53,703 nucleotides of DNA from Desulfovibrio sp. (GTDB lineage Bacteria > Desulfobacterota > Desulfovibrionia > Desulfovibrionales > Desulfovibrionaceae), in NCBI GenBank assembly GCA_017415765.1, contig JAFQED010000054.1:1-53703 (forward strand), written 5' to 3'. Every line of letters begins with the position of its first letter. Position 1 is the stretch's first letter. Made by a program: the position numbers and the translations under genes. Under the pieces are notes generated by a model. The model was not told where the DNA came from and ran no database searches. It was given only the letters and a program-made list of their open reading frames with translations. This document shows positions 22,232 to 31,300 of this stretch, one piece after another.

Positions 22232-24095
22232 GCAAATTCAGGATCTCCAGCAGGAACACCAGAAATATCTGGCTGATCTGGCAGGTTGGCATCGCAGCCA
22301 TTCCTGTGGTCAACTGACCCTTGCCAATGACGGCGAGGAAGTCTGCCTGATGGGGTGGGTGCAGTATCGCCGCGACCACGGCGGTCTGATTTTTGTTGAC
22401 CTGCGCGACCGTGACGGTCTGACACAGGTAGTCTTCAGCCCGGACATGGCCCCTGCCGCCCATGAAAACGCACACATCCTGCGTTCCGAATACGTGCTGG
22501 CTGTGCGCGGCAAGGTGCGCCCGCGCCCTGAAGGCATGGTCAATGCCAATATGGTGACTGGTGCCATTGAAGTGGTCGCGCTGGAATGGAAGCTGCTCAA
22601 TACCTCCAAAACACCGCCCTTCCCCATTGAGGATCGCTGCGATGCCGGGGAGAACCTGCGCCTGAGCTGGCGGTATCTGGATCTGCGCCGCCCCCGTATG
22701 CAGGGCAATCTTATGTTGCGCCACAAGGTAAGCCAGACCATCCGCCGCTATCTGGATGATGCGGGCTTCATTGAAATCGAAACGCCCATCCTGACCAAGT
22801 CCACACCGGAAGGGGCGCGGGACTTCCTGGTGCCCAGCCGCCTGAACAATGGCGAATTTTACGCCCTACCGCAGTCGCCCCAGCTTTTCAAGCAGATGCT
22901 GATGGTCTCCGGTTTTGACAGGTATTTTCAGGTGGTGCGCTGCTTCCGCGATGAAGACTTGCGTGCCGACCGTCAGCCTGAGTTTACGCAGGTCGACATG
23001 GAAATGAGCTTTGTGGACGAAGAGCAGGTCATGCAGATGGCCGAGGGGCTGATGGCCAGCGTCTTCAAGGCTGTCAAGGGACAGGAGCTTGCCCTGCCCT
23101 TCCCGCGCATGACGTGGGCCGAGGCCATGTCCCGCTACGGGGTGGACAAGCCTGATACCCGTTTTGGGCTTGAGCTGAAAGATCTTACCCATATCGTGCG
23201 CGGCTCTGGTTTCAAGCTGTTTGCCCAGGCACGGCTGGTCAAGGGGCTGAAAGTCCCCGGTGGGGAAAAGCTCACCCGCAAGGAAATCGATGCCTTCACG
23301 GAATTTGTAAAAATTTACGGGGCGCAGGGCCTTGCCTGGATCAAGGTCAAGGCAGACGAATGGCAGTCGCCCATAGCCAAGTTCCTTTCCGATGAGGAAC
23401 GCAAGGGCATTGCGGATGCGCTGGAACTGGAAGTGGGTGATATTGCCTTCTTCCAGGCTGGTGAACCGGACATGGTCAATGCTGCCTTGGGCAATTTGCG
23501 TGTGCATCTGGCCGAACATCTTGGCCTGATTCCCGAAGACAGCTTCAACTTCCTCTGGGTGACGGATTTCCCGCTGTATGAATATGATGCCGAGGCCAAC
23601 CGCCATGTGGCGCGTCACCATCCCTTTACCGCACCTGCGCCCGGGCATCTGGAGCGCATGGTCAGCGAGCCGGATACTGTGCTTGCCCGTGCCTATGACA
23701 TGGTGCTCAACGGCAATGAGGTTGGCGGCGGCTCCATCCGTATCCACAGTGAGTCTGTACAGCGCAGGATGTTTGAGGCCCTTGGCTTCAGTCAGGCAGA
23801 AGCTGAGGAGCAGTTTGGCTTTTTGCTCCAGGCTCTGGCCCAGGGCGCACCGCCGCACGGTGGCTTGGCGTTTGGCCTTGACCGTCTGGTGATGCTGCTT
23901 TCGGGCAGTTCCAGCATCCGTGATGTCATTGCCTTCCCCAAGACGCAAAAGGCCACCTGTCTGCTGACCCAGGCACCTTCCCCGGTGGCAGCCAGCCAGT
24001 TACGAGAGCTGGGGCTGCGGCTGCGCGAAAAGGCAGCAGAAGCTGCGCAGAAGGATGCTGCCGCGCAGGACACCGGCAAGCAGGAGAACGCATGA
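22224..24095 (+). CDS. aspS: Aspartyl-tRNA synthetase
   Basis: A 623-residue bacterial-type class IIb synthetase. It has an N-terminal OB-fold anticodon domain ([20 protein letters not shown]), motif 2 ([18 protein letters not shown]), the bacterial GAD insertion in the middle, and motif 3 ([15 protein letters not shown]). It is somewhat longer than the usual 590, with an N-terminal extension of about 20 residues and an Ala/Lys-rich tail ([12 protein letters not shown]). Whether it charges only tRNA-Asp or also tRNA-Asn cannot be read here. It starts inside the end of hisS, and its stop overlaps the def start (ATGA). Confidence 0.96.
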   Translation: MIEQIQDLQQEHQKYLADLAGWHRSHSCGQLTLANDGEEVCLMGWVQYRRDHGGLIFVDLRDRDGLTQVVFSPDMAPAAHENAHILRSEYVLAVRGKVRPRPEGMVNANMVTGAIEVVALEWKLLNTSKTPPFPIEDRCDAGENLRLSWRYLDLRRPRMQGNLMLRHKVSQTIRRYLDDAGFIEIETPILTKSTPEGARDFLVPSRLNNGEFYALPQSPQLFKQMLMVSGFDRYFQVVRCFRDEDLRADRQPEFTQVDMEMSFVDEEQVMQMAEGLMASVFKAVKGQELALPFPRMTWAEAMSRYGVDKPDTRFGLELKDLTHIVRGSGFKLFAQARLVKGLKVPGGEKLTRKEIDAFTEFVKIYGAQGLAWIKVKADEWQSPIAKFLSDEERKGIADALELEVGDIAFFQAGEPDMVNAALGNLRVHLAEHLGLIPEDSFNFLWVTDFPLYEYDAEANRHVARHHPFTAPAPGHLERMVSEPDTVLARAYDMVLNGNEVGGGSIRIHSESVQRRMFEALGFSQAEAEEQFGFLLQALAQGAPPHGGLAFGLDRLVMLLSGSSSIRDVIAFPKTQKATCLLTQAPSPVAASQLRELGLRLREKAAEAAQKDAAAQDTGKQENA

Positions 24096-24610
24096 TTCTG
24101 GACATTGTCAGCTATCCTGACCCCCGGCTGAAAGAGCCTTGTCAGCCCATAGCCGAAATCACAGACGAGATACGCCAACTGGCCGCAGACATGCTCGAAA
24201 CCATGTACGCGGCCCCTGGCGTGGGTCTGGCCGCACCGCAGGTGGGCCGCAATATCCGACTGCTGGTCATGGACCCTGCCGCAAAGGACGAAGAACCGCG
24301 ACCACGGGTACTGGTCAACCCGGAGCTGGAGCTTCTGGGGGAAGAGGTGTGCAGCGAAAAGGAAGGCTGCCTCTCCGTACCGCTTGGTTATCGCGCCAAT
24401 GTCAGCCGCAGCAGCCGTGTGCGCTTGCGGGCCACAGACCTTGACGGAAAACCCATTGACGAGGAATTGGAGGACTTCCCGGCCATCGTGGTGCAGCACG
24501 AATATGACCACCTTGAGGGGGTTCTTTTCATCGACAGGATAAGCCGTCTGCGTCGCGGTCTCTATGACAGCAAGGTCAAAAAATGGCTCAAGCGCAAAAC
24601 TGCCGCATAG
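24092..24610 (+). CDS. def: Peptide deformylase
   Basis: Removes the formyl group from the N-terminal Met of new proteins. The 172-residue metalloenzyme carries the three family motifs: [10 protein letters not shown] (about 44-53), EGCLSVP with the metal-ligand Cys, and QHEYDHLEG with two metal-ligand His and the catalytic Glu. It begins inside the last codons of aspS and runs 28 bases into fmt. The def-fmt pairing is the common arrangement, coupling addition and removal of the formyl group. Confidence 0.96.
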   Translation: MILDIVSYPDPRLKEPCQPIAEITDEIRQLAADMLETMYAAPGVGLAAPQVGRNIRLLVMDPAAKDEEPRPRVLVNPELELLGEEVCSEKEGCLSVPLGYRANVSRSSRVRLRATDLDGKPIDEELEDFPAIVVQHEYDHLEGVLFIDRISRLRRGLYDSKVKKWLKRKTAA

Positions 24611-25584
24611 TCTTCATGGGTACGCCGGACTTTGCGGCGTGTATCCTCGGCGCATTGGCCCGCTGGCCAGTCGGGCAGATCGTTGCGGTCTATACCCAGC
24701 CTGACAGACCGGCTGGGCGCGGGCACAAGCTGACACCCTCTCCTGTAAAGGTATTGGCTACAGAATTGGGGCTGTCTGTGCGGCAACCCCCTGACTTTCG
24801 CAATGCGGAGGATGTGCAGGCTTTGGCAGACCTGCGGCCGGATGTACTGGTGGTGGCTGCCTACGGCCTGATCTTGCCGCAAGCCGTGCTGGATACACCC
24901 CGTCTGGCCCCGCTCAATGTGCATGCCTCGCTGCTGCCGCGCTATCGTGGAGCTGCGCCCATCCAGCGCGCCATTATGGAAAACTGGCAGCCAGACGCTG
25001 TGAGTGGTGTTTCCATCATGCACATGGTACGGGAGCTGGATGCCGGGCCTGTCTATGCCATGCGCAGTGTAGCCTTGGCCGGGCATACAGCGGGCAGTCT
25101 GCACGATGTCCTGGCCGCCCTTGGTGGCGAGGCCATCATATCCGTTTTGCGGGGATTGCTGGACGGTACTGCCGTTTGCGTGGAACAATCGGCTGATGGT
25201 ATCAGCTATGCCGCCAAGATGCAGAAATCTGACGGCATGGTGGACTGGTCTTTGCCTGTGGCAGCGGTGGATGCCCAGATCCGTGGTGTGACGCCATGGC
25301 CCGGTGCCCGCGCCCGTTTTCACTTTACGGGTATGGATGAAGCCTGTGAGCTTATGTTGTTGCCCGGTAGCCTTGGCCTGGAGCAACCAGGGTACACTGT
25401 CAGTCCAGGCGAGATCTTGCTGGATGCGCAGGGTTTGGCTGTTGCCTGTGCCGATGGTGTCTACCGTCTGGGAGAGGTAAAGCCGCAAGGCCGCAAGTTC
25501 ATGCGCGTACAGGAGTTTTGCAACGGGTATCTGCGTGGCGTGTCCCAGGGGCTTTGCGGTCACGCTCTTGAGTTTGGACGGTAG
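24583..25584 (+). CDS. fmt: Methionyl-tRNA formyltransferase
   Basis: Formylates initiator Met-tRNA with 10-formyl-tetrahydrofolate. The 333-residue protein has [11 protein letters not shown] at the start, the active-site block NVHASLLPRYRGAAPIQ (Asn, His) and the C-terminal tRNA-binding domain (VTPWPGARARF; GEILL; KPQGRKFMR). It overlaps def by 28 bases, an unusually long overlap, and I accept the ATG 24583 because the family start RIVFMGTP follows within eight residues. The DUF116 gene begins seven bases after its stop. Confidence 0.95.
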   Translation: MAQAQNCRIVFMGTPDFAACILGALARWPVGQIVAVYTQPDRPAGRGHKLTPSPVKVLATELGLSVRQPPDFRNAEDVQALADLRPDVLVVAAYGLILPQAVLDTPRLAPLNVHASLLPRYRGAAPIQRAIMENWQPDAVSGVSIMHMVRELDAGPVYAMRSVALAGHTAGSLHDVLAALGGEAIISVLRGLLDGTAVCVEQSADGISYAAKMQKSDGMVDWSLPVAAVDAQIRGVTPWPGARARFHFTGMDEACELMLLPGSLGLEQPGYTVSPGEILLDAQGLAVACADGVYRLGEVKPQGRKFMRVQEFCNGYLRGVSQGLCGHALEFGR

Positions 25585-25590
25585 TTTGCT

Positions 25591-26478
25591 ATGTTGCAGA
25601 AGTCACCCCATTCTTTGCCTTCTTCAGAGTATGGGGGGGCGCGCAAGCGGCTTTTCCTTGGCCTGATGGGCGGAAGCTGCCTTATACTCTGTCTGGCTCT
25701 CTTTGTCTTTCTGATCCTGCCCTGGCTCGGTTTTGCTGCTGTGGCCTGGTGGTTGCCGCGCCTGTCCATCGGTCTGGGGCTTTGCGCCATCGCGCTCCTG
25801 TGCTGGATCTCTCTGGCCCTGATCATCCATATCTACACCGGGCGTTCCTTTCCTGGTGTACACGCCTTGCGGCATCTGACCATTCGCCTTTTCTTTCCCC
25901 TGATGGAATTGCTGGCAAAACTTGTGGGCGTGGAGCGGGACAAGGTGCGGCGTTCCTTCATCAAGGTCAACAATGAACTCATGCTGGCCACATTTCGGCC
26001 TGTCAGCCCGCACAAACTGCTTCTGCTTTTGCCGCATTGCGTTCAGTCCAGCCGTTGCCCGCATCGCCTGAGCCATGCTGTGGACAATTGCACACGGTGC
26101 GGCTTCTGCCCCATCGCTTCCCTGCTCCGTCTGCGTGACCGTTATGGTTTCGGCTTTGCCATAGCTTCTGGTGGTACCATTGCCCGCCGCATCGTGGTGC
26201 AGAGGCGACCTGCGCTCATCCTAGCGGTGGCCTGTGAGCGTGATCTGGTTTCGGGCATACAGGACAGTTATCCGCTGGCAGTCTATGGCTTGCTCAATGA
26301 ACGCCCGCACGGCCCCTGCATGGATACGCTTGTGCCGCTTGCCAAACTGGAAGCCCTTATCCGACAGTTTCTGGGCCTCCCTCCGCTTTCTGCAATAGGT
26401 GACGGCATGCAGGAGGGCACAGCCCCGACCAGGCAGGGGGACACGGGAGAGCCGATGCACGGGGAGGCTTCCGCCTGA
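25591..26478 (+). CDS. DUF116 family membrane protein
   Basis: A 295-residue protein: two hydrophobic segments near the N-terminus (about 20-45 and 50-75), then a cytoplasmic part with the DUF116 cysteine cluster. The cluster includes CVQSSRCP, NCTRCGFCPI and a later single Cys (VACERDL), spacing that could hold an iron-sulfur cluster. Function is unknown for the family. The conserved-looking placement between fmt and rsmB suggests a link to translation or rRNA modification, but only by neighbourhood. The C-terminal 35 residues are low-complexity. The stop overlaps the rsmB ATG. Confidence 0.8.
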   Translation: MLQKSPHSLPSSEYGGARKRLFLGLMGGSCLILCLALFVFLILPWLGFAAVAWWLPRLSIGLGLCAIALLCWISLALIIHIYTGRSFPGVHALRHLTIRLFFPLMELLAKLVGVERDKVRRSFIKVNNELMLATFRPVSPHKLLLLLPHCVQSSRCPHRLSHAVDNCTRCGFCPIASLLRLRDRYGFGFAIASGGTIARRIVVQRRPALILAVACERDLVSGIQDSYPLAVYGLLNERPHGPCMDTLVPLAKLEALIRQFLGLPPLSAIGDGMQEGTAPTRQGDTGEPMHGEASA

Positions 26479-27854
26479 TGGCTGCCCTTACCCGTACCCT
26501 GCACAAGACAGCCCGCTTGCCGCGCACGGCCCGTGCGGCTGCCTTGCATGCCCTGCTGCTGGTAGAGGCAGGGGACACTGCCCAGGCAGCTCTGGCGCGA
26601 ACTCTTGCGACTCCATCGGACACAGCCCTGTCCGCACAGGATCGCCACCTTTGCTCGGAGCTGGTCTATGGCAGCTTGCGTCATGAATTGCGCCTTGGCT
26701 TTCTGCTCCGCAAGCTCCTGCCCCGTCCTGCTGGCTTGCCACCTGAGATCCTTGTGATTTTACGTTTTTCACTCCATTCTCTGCTATTTCTGCACACACC
26801 ACATCATGCCGTTGTGCACAGCGCAGTAGAGTTGGCCCGTGCGCTGGCTGGTCAGGCCATGGCAAGGCTGGTGAATGCGGTTTTGCGCTCTGTGCAACGT
26901 CTGGGTGATGCCGTCCTGCAGGAGGATTTCTATCTCCTGCAGGGGCAGAAGGGCCTAGCGCGGCTGGCTGCCTATTACAGTCTGCCAGCGTGTGTATGCA
27001 CATTGTGGGAGAATGCCTACGGCGAAAGCGCAGCCCTCGCGCTCATGCGCCGATCCTTGTCCCGTCCGTGGACGGGTGTACGCCTGAATTCGTCTGCCAG
27101 CGCGGCCGCATGGCAGGGGCATGACCTTACGGACTTGCGGCAGGAGTTTATACGGCTTGCAGGGCCGGAGGATAGCGTACCTGTGGGGCGCAGCGGGCTT
27201 GCCGTGGCTCCGGGCAGGATGCCGCAAGTCATCTTGGGCAGGGATGTGGCATCCTGGCAGCAGACAGGTCTCCTCAGTATGCAGTCCGCAGCTTCTCAGC
27301 TTGTGCTGGAAGCCCTGGGCTGTCTGGACTGGACTGGGCCTGTCTGGGATGCCTGTGCTGGCTATGGTGGCAAAAGCCACTGTCTGCTGGAATCTGGTCG
27401 GAACGTAGCCCTTGCAACTGATGTCAGCCGGGAGCGTTTAGCGCAACTGCCGCGCCAGTGCCATCGCCTTGCTGTGCCCAGCCCTCTTCTGGCTCTTTCT
27501 GACGCTTCACGTCCCTGTATCCGTCATTGGCACGGGCATATCCTTGCGGATGTTCCCTGCTCCGGGCTGGGGGTGCTGGCACGCAGGCCGGATTTGCGAA
27601 AACGTCTTGACCGCAAGAACATTGCTGCCAACCTTGCCAGCCAGCGGGCCATCCTTGACGGGCTTGCAGACCTGCTCAAACCGGGTAGGGAGCTGGCCTA
27701 TATCACCTGTACCCTCAACCCTGCCGAAAATGAGGATCGTGTACAGGCTTTTCTGGCCCGTCACAAGGGCTTCAGCCTTGTACGCCAGTGGCAGACCCCG
27801 CACGAGCATCCCTGGCTTGAGGGCATGTACGGGGCTGTCCTGCGCAAGGACTGA
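26478..27854 (+). CDS. rsmB: 16S rRNA (cytosine-967-C5)-methyltransferase
   Basis: A SAM-dependent m5C methyltransferase of the RsmB/Sun family acting on 16S rRNA. The 458-residue protein has an N-terminal NusB-like helical domain (RTARAAALHALLLVE; HAVVHSAVELAR) and a C-terminal Rossmann methyltransferase. Catalytic cysteines lie in DVPCSGLGVLARRPDL (the PC motif) and YITCTLNPAEN (the TC motif). The usual SAM motif CAAPGGK is altered to CAGYGGKSH. Last gene of the rightward block; its end lies only six bases from the convergent parB stop, with no terminator between. Confidence 0.92.
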   Translation: MAALTRTLHKTARLPRTARAAALHALLLVEAGDTAQAALARTLATPSDTALSAQDRHLCSELVYGSLRHELRLGFLLRKLLPRPAGLPPEILVILRFSLHSLLFLHTPHHAVVHSAVELARALAGQAMARLVNAVLRSVQRLGDAVLQEDFYLLQGQKGLARLAAYYSLPACVCTLWENAYGESAALALMRRSLSRPWTGVRLNSSASAAAWQGHDLTDLRQEFIRLAGPEDSVPVGRSGLAVAPGRMPQVILGRDVASWQQTGLLSMQSAASQLVLEALGCLDWTGPVWDACAGYGGKSHCLLESGRNVALATDVSRERLAQLPRQCHRLAVPSPLLALSDASRPCIRHWHGHILADVPCSGLGVLARRPDLRKRLDRKNIAANLASQRAILDGLADLLKPGRELAYITCTLNPAENEDRVQAFLARHKGFSLVRQWQTPHEHPWLEGMYGAVLRKD

Positions 27855-27860
27855 TACGCT

Positions 27861-28781
27861 CTAGCCCTCTGGTGGTTCCAGCCCAAACATCCGCAATATA
27901 TTGCACAATTCATCACGACTGGTATAGGCAAGGGTGATTTTGCCACAGTCAAGATTGCCCCGTACCTGTGCCGCACAAGCTGCACTTTGGCGTATGCCCA
28001 TCTCCATTGCCTTGAGGGCGGGGTCTTTCTTGCGGCGGCCTTGCGGACGTGCAGGGGCTGGTACTACCCTTTGCTGCACTTCGGTGTTGTCCGCAAGTTG
28101 CCCGGGCAGACGGCCTTCCGCTTTCCAGAAGGCAAGGGCGTCTTCTGCTTCGCGCACGGTCAGTCCCTGTGTGATGATGGCCTCGCGTAGCGTCTCGGCG
28201 GCTGTACTGTCAGCAATACCCAGCAGACAGCGGGCATGGCCTGCAGTCAGCCGCCCCTGTTCAAGGTCTCTTTGTGCTTCCGGGCTGAGCTGGAGCAGCC
28301 GCAGTGCGTTGGTGATGGCCGGACGGCTTTTGCCCAGGCGGGCGGCCAGCTCCTCCTGCGTGAGTTGCAGCATTTCCTTGAGGGAGTGCAGAGCCTGGGC
28401 TTCTTCCAGCGGGTTAAGGTCTTCGCGTTGCAGATTTTCTATCAGGGCTGCGGCCATCACGTCCTGTTCGCCCATCTGCCGAACATACACAGGCACTTCC
28501 TTCAGTCCGGCAAGACGGGCTGCACGCCAGCGGCGTTCTCCCGCCACTATCTGATATTTTCCCCCGGACACGGGCCGTACCAGCAAGGGCTGGATGATCC
28601 CCTGCGCACTGATGGAAGCGGCCAGTTCTGCCAGTGCTTCCTTGTCAAAAAACCTGCGGGGCTGGTATGGATTGGGACTGAGCAGATCGATTGCCAGCAT
28701 CGTGCCTGAATCGTCATTTGCAACAATTGTTTCGCTTCCCCCAAACAGGGCATCCAGCCCCCGGCCAAGTCCCTTGCTCAT
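27861..28781 (-). CDS. parB: Chromosome-partitioning protein ParB
   Basis: A parS-binding CTPase clamp that loads chromosome-segregation and SMC machinery near the origin. The 306-residue protein has the ParA-interacting N-terminus SKGLGRGLDALFG, the ParB nuclease-like domain with NPYQPRRFF and the CTP motif GERRWRAARLA, the helix-turn-helix TQEELAARLGKSRPAITNALRL, and a C-terminal dimerisation part. The frame extends 13 codons upstream from a TTG, but ATG 28781 has GGGAGA before it and starts the conserved tail. Unusually, parA is not directly upstream: an opposite-strand gene lies between. Confidence 0.94.
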   Translation of the reverse strand: MSKGLGRGLDALFGGSETIVANDDSGTMLAIDLLSPNPYQPRRFFDKEALAELAASISAQGIIQPLLVRPVSGGKYQIVAGERRWRAARLAGLKEVPVYVRQMGEQDVMAAALIENLQREDLNPLEEAQALHSLKEMLQLTQEELAARLGKSRPAITNALRLLQLSPEAQRDLEQGRLTAGHARCLLGIADSTAAETLREAIITQGLTVREAEDALAFWKAEGRLPGQLADNTEVQQRVVPAPARPQGRRKKDPALKAMEMGIRQSAACAAQVRGNLDCGKITLAYTSRDELCNILRMFGLEPPEG

Positions 28782-28915
28782 GCCTATATCTCCCGTCTTC
28801 ACTTCTGGCGGAGTTGACAAGCGACCCGCATAAGGGCAGCTTGTTAAAAATCAACCTTCAACCCTGGTTGGCCGTACAAGCCTGTTTTTGTATCTGCCAA
28901 CAGCAAAGGCAAGCC

Positions 28916-29311
28916 ATGTCTGCAAAAAACGCATTGCGCTATCTGACGGACACAGAAGGTAACATCCTTGCGGTGCAGCTGCCCTGGGATGTTTGGAAAA
29001 AACTTGAACCCGCTGCCGCTGCCCTGCTTGGCACTGCTGATAGCCGCCCTGCCCTGCCGCCAGAACCGCTCTCTGCCTTTGAAGAGTTCTTGCAGTTCTG
29101 GGATTTCCGTTATGCCTATGACCCGGCAGTACGTTGTCCGCATTGCGGTGTTGCCTGCGAGGACTGGCGTACTGCTGAGGGCCATCCCTTCCACCTGACC
29201 AACGCTAATGTGGGGGGATTGCTGGTTTTTCGCTGCAAGGCCTGTGGCTGTACTATCAGGCAAAAGCATTTCAGGGATCATGTGGCCCACGAACATACCC
29301 CGCCCGCGTGA
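28916..29311 (+). CDS. Small zinc-ribbon protein of unknown function
   Basis: A 131-residue protein. Two cysteine pairs, CPHC (74-77) and CKAC (107-110), fit a split zinc ribbon, and the His-rich tail (HFRDHVAHEH) might add metal binding. The N-terminal half is predicted globular with no known motif. I do not recognise the family. AAAGG stands six bases before ATG 28916. It is encoded opposite to both parA and parB and lies exactly between them, so it breaks the usual parAB operon. A terminator follows at 29330. Confidence 0.7.
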   Translation: MSAKNALRYLTDTEGNILAVQLPWDVWKKLEPAAAALLGTADSRPALPPEPLSAFEEFLQFWDFRYAYDPAVRCPHCGVACEDWRTAEGHPFHLTNANVGGLLVFRCKACGCTIRQKHFRDHVAHEHTPPA

Positions 29312-29329
29312 TACCCTGCCATTATCCCT

Positions 29330-29360
29330 GGGGCTGCCTACTGCAGGACAGCCCCTTTTT
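29330..29360 (+). terminator. Terminator after the zinc-ribbon gene
   Basis: Stem GGGGCTG/CAGCCCC with a 12-base loop and TTTTT on the plus strand. It overlaps the last codons of the convergent parA gene. Confidence 0.75.
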
Positions 29361-30126
29361 CTGGTGGGCGTCGCAAGACTATTTCCTTGGCAAGACCAAG
29401 ATAGGCTTCGGCACCTCTTGATTTTATGTCGTAGTGTATGACGGACTTGCCGTGGCTTGGTGCTTCTGACAGGCGCACGTTGCGCGGGATGACTGTTTCA
29501 AACAGATGATCCGGGAAGCAGCGGCGGACTTCATTCTTGACCTCACGGGTCAGACGATTGCGCGTGTCATACATGGTAAGGACGACGCCGAGCAAGGCCA
29601 GCTTATTGTTGAGCCGCTTTCGGATCTGGTCAAAGGTTTGCAGCAGCTTGACTATCCCTTCCAGTGCAAAAAACTCGCATTGCAGCGGGATGAGCAGTTC
29701 TCGTGCGGCGCAAAGGGCATTGAGTGTGAGCAAGCCCAGTGACGGCGGGCAGTCCATGATGATATAGTCGTAGTTGCCTTCTACCTGCTTCAGACATTCA
29801 TCCAAAAAAAATTCTCGCGCCATCTTGTCCACCAGTTCCAGTTCCACGGCCACAAGGTTGGTGCTGGCTGGCAAAATATCCAAAAATGGTGTTCTGGTTT
29901 TGCAAATGCTCTGAGCTGTTTTTTCTGGGGTATAGATAGTCGTGTAGAGGTCATTTTCCAGCTCCGCCTGATTGACACCTATACCGCTGGTGCTGTTGGC
30001 CTGTGGGTCACAATCCACTAGGAGCACCTTTTTTTCCATGACAGCCAGTGCTGCCGCAAGGTTGATGGCCGTGGTGGTTTTACCCACTCCGCCCTTTTGG
30101 TTTGCGATTGCAATGATCCTGGCCAT
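29338..30126 (-). CDS. parA: Chromosome-partitioning ATPase ParA (Soj)
   Basis: A 262-residue Walker-type ATPase that binds DNA as an ATP dimer and moves ParB-parS complexes apart. The deviant Walker [10 protein letters not shown] (11-19), Walker A' [11 protein letters not shown] and Walker B DCPPSLG are all intact. The small size without an N-terminal helix-turn-helix matches chromosomal ParA/Soj rather than plasmid types. GGAGG lies four bases before ATG 30126. A parS site is 53 bp upstream, so ParB may autoregulate it. Confidence 0.96.
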   Translation of the reverse strand: MARIIAIANQKGGVGKTTTAINLAAALAVMEKKVLLVDCDPQANSTSGIGVNQAELENDLYTTIYTPEKTAQSICKTRTPFLDILPASTNLVAVELELVDKMAREFFLDECLKQVEGNYDYIIMDCPPSLGLLTLNALCAARELLIPLQCEFFALEGIVKLLQTFDQIRKRLNNKLALLGVVLTMYDTRNRLTREVKNEVRRCFPDHLFETVIPRNVRLSEAPSHGKSVIHYDIKSRGAEAYLGLAKEIVLRRPPEKGAVLQ

Positions 30127-30178
30127 CCTTCCTCCGGGCTGCCGTCATTGGTGATAGGGTTTCTTGCAGACTGGCATA

Positions 30179-30194
30179 TGTTTCACATGAAACA
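30179..30194. promoter_or_regulatory. parS: parS centromere site
   Basis: TGTTTCACATGAAACA matches the bacterial parS consensus TGTTTCACGTGAAACA at 15 of 16 bases. The arms are perfectly complementary and extend one base further on each side. It lies upstream of parA, about 20 kb from the presumed origin. Confidence 0.85.
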
Positions 30195-30260
30195 TAGTGA
30201 GCCGCGCACAACCTGCAAACATGTTTGATGTAAAAAATGAACCCTTTCGCGTCAAGGCAA

Positions 30261-30291
30261 ATTTGCCATACGCTGAAAACGTATGGCAAAT
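30261..30291. promoter_or_regulatory. Perfect 12-bp inverted repeat upstream of the DsbA-like gene
   Basis: ATTTGCCATACG and CGTATGGCAAAT flank the loop CTGAAAA. There is no T-run after it, so it may be an operator or a 5'-leader hairpin. A weaker stem ACTCC/GGAGT with TTTTT follows at about 30340-30363, which would suit attenuation. The stretch 30127-30417 contains no gene. Confidence 0.5.
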
Positions 30292-30417
30292 AGCTTGCAG
30301 CAAAAAGGGCCAGAAGGCCGAGAACAAGACTTACCCCTCACTCCTTGCAACAGGGAGTTTTTCGGGCTAAGAAGTGTATGTCCTATGGGAAAAGCAATTT
30401 GCAAACATGAGGTAGAT

Positions 30418-31212
30418 ATGAATAACATGTTTAAATCATTGATAATAATGGCAGCCATAACACTGTTCTACTGGGGGCAGCCCACACAGGCAAACGCCCA
30501 GGGGCTGACGGAACGTGATTTGCCAGCCGTGCTGGAAAAGATCCTGCAAGAGCATCCTGAGCTTGTTTTGGATGTGCTGCGGCAAAACAGCGAAGCTGTA
30601 CTGGATATTGCCCAGCAGGGTTCCAATGTGCGCCGCAAACGCAACCTTGAAGCCCAGTGGAAACAGGATATGAAAACGCCGAAAAAGGTTGCCCTGGAGG
30701 ACAGGCCGGTACTGGGCAATGCGGGAGCCAAGGTAAGGATAGTCGCATTTTCTGATTTTACCTGCCATTTTTGCCGTCAGGCCTCGCAATCCCTCACAGG
30801 CTTGCTGAACCAGTATGGCAAGGATGTCAGCCTTGTTTTCAAGCATTTCCCCATGGATGAGGATGGCATCTCTGCCAGGGCCTCACGCTACTTTATTGCC
30901 ATTGGTATGCAGGACGCAGCCAAGGCCTGGCAGTTCCATGACATTCTTTTTGCCCAGCGGGATGCCCTGCTTGGCCAGGGGGATGCCTTTCTCAAGAAAA
31001 CTGCCGAGGGCCTTGGCGTGGACATGAAGCGTCTGAACAAGGATCTGCGCAGCAGAAAGGTAAGCACCATCCTTGCAGAGGACATCAAGGATGCCCAGGC
31101 CCTTGGCGTGGAAGGCACACCGCATTTTCTGGTCAACGACCTCGTTGTGCGTGGAGCCTTGCCAGCGGACTTGTTCAAGGCTGCCATAGATATGGCTCGC
31201 AAGGGCAAATAG
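30418..31212 (+). CDS. Periplasmic DsbA-like thiol-disulfide oxidoreductase
   Basis: A 264-residue exported thioredoxin-fold protein of the DsbA/Com1 group. The signal peptide ends about PTQANA (27). A helical N-terminal region (30-95) precedes the thioredoxin-like domain. The active site CHFC (116-119) sits in FSDFTCHFCRQA, and the cis-Pro loop is GTPHFLVN. It probably forms or isomerises disulfides in periplasmic proteins; with many c-type cytochromes nearby, a role in heme-site Cys handling is possible but unproven. The frame is open 45 codons upstream; GAGGT just before ATG 30418 decides the start. A strong terminator follows. Confidence 0.88.
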   Translation: MNNMFKSLIIMAAITLFYWGQPTQANAQGLTERDLPAVLEKILQEHPELVLDVLRQNSEAVLDIAQQGSNVRRKRNLEAQWKQDMKTPKKVALEDRPVLGNAGAKVRIVAFSDFTCHFCRQASQSLTGLLNQYGKDVSLVFKHFPMDEDGISARASRYFIAIGMQDAAKAWQFHDILFAQRDALLGQGDAFLKKTAEGLGVDMKRLNKDLRSRKVSTILAEDIKDAQALGVEGTPHFLVNDLVVRGALPADLFKAAIDMARKGK

Positions 31213-31236
31213 CTGTTTTGAGCATACAGCAAGAAA

Positions 31237-31262
31237 GGGGTATCCAGAGGATACCCCTTTTT
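31237..31262. terminator. Bidirectional terminator
   Basis: Perfect nine-bp stem GGGGTATCC/GGATACCCC with a three-base loop, TTTTT on the plus side and TTTCTT on the minus side. It sits between the convergent DsbA-like and MerR-like genes. Confidence 0.85.
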
Positions 31263-31300
31263 ACTGCTGTGTCGTGCTGACAAAATTATAGATAAACCCT

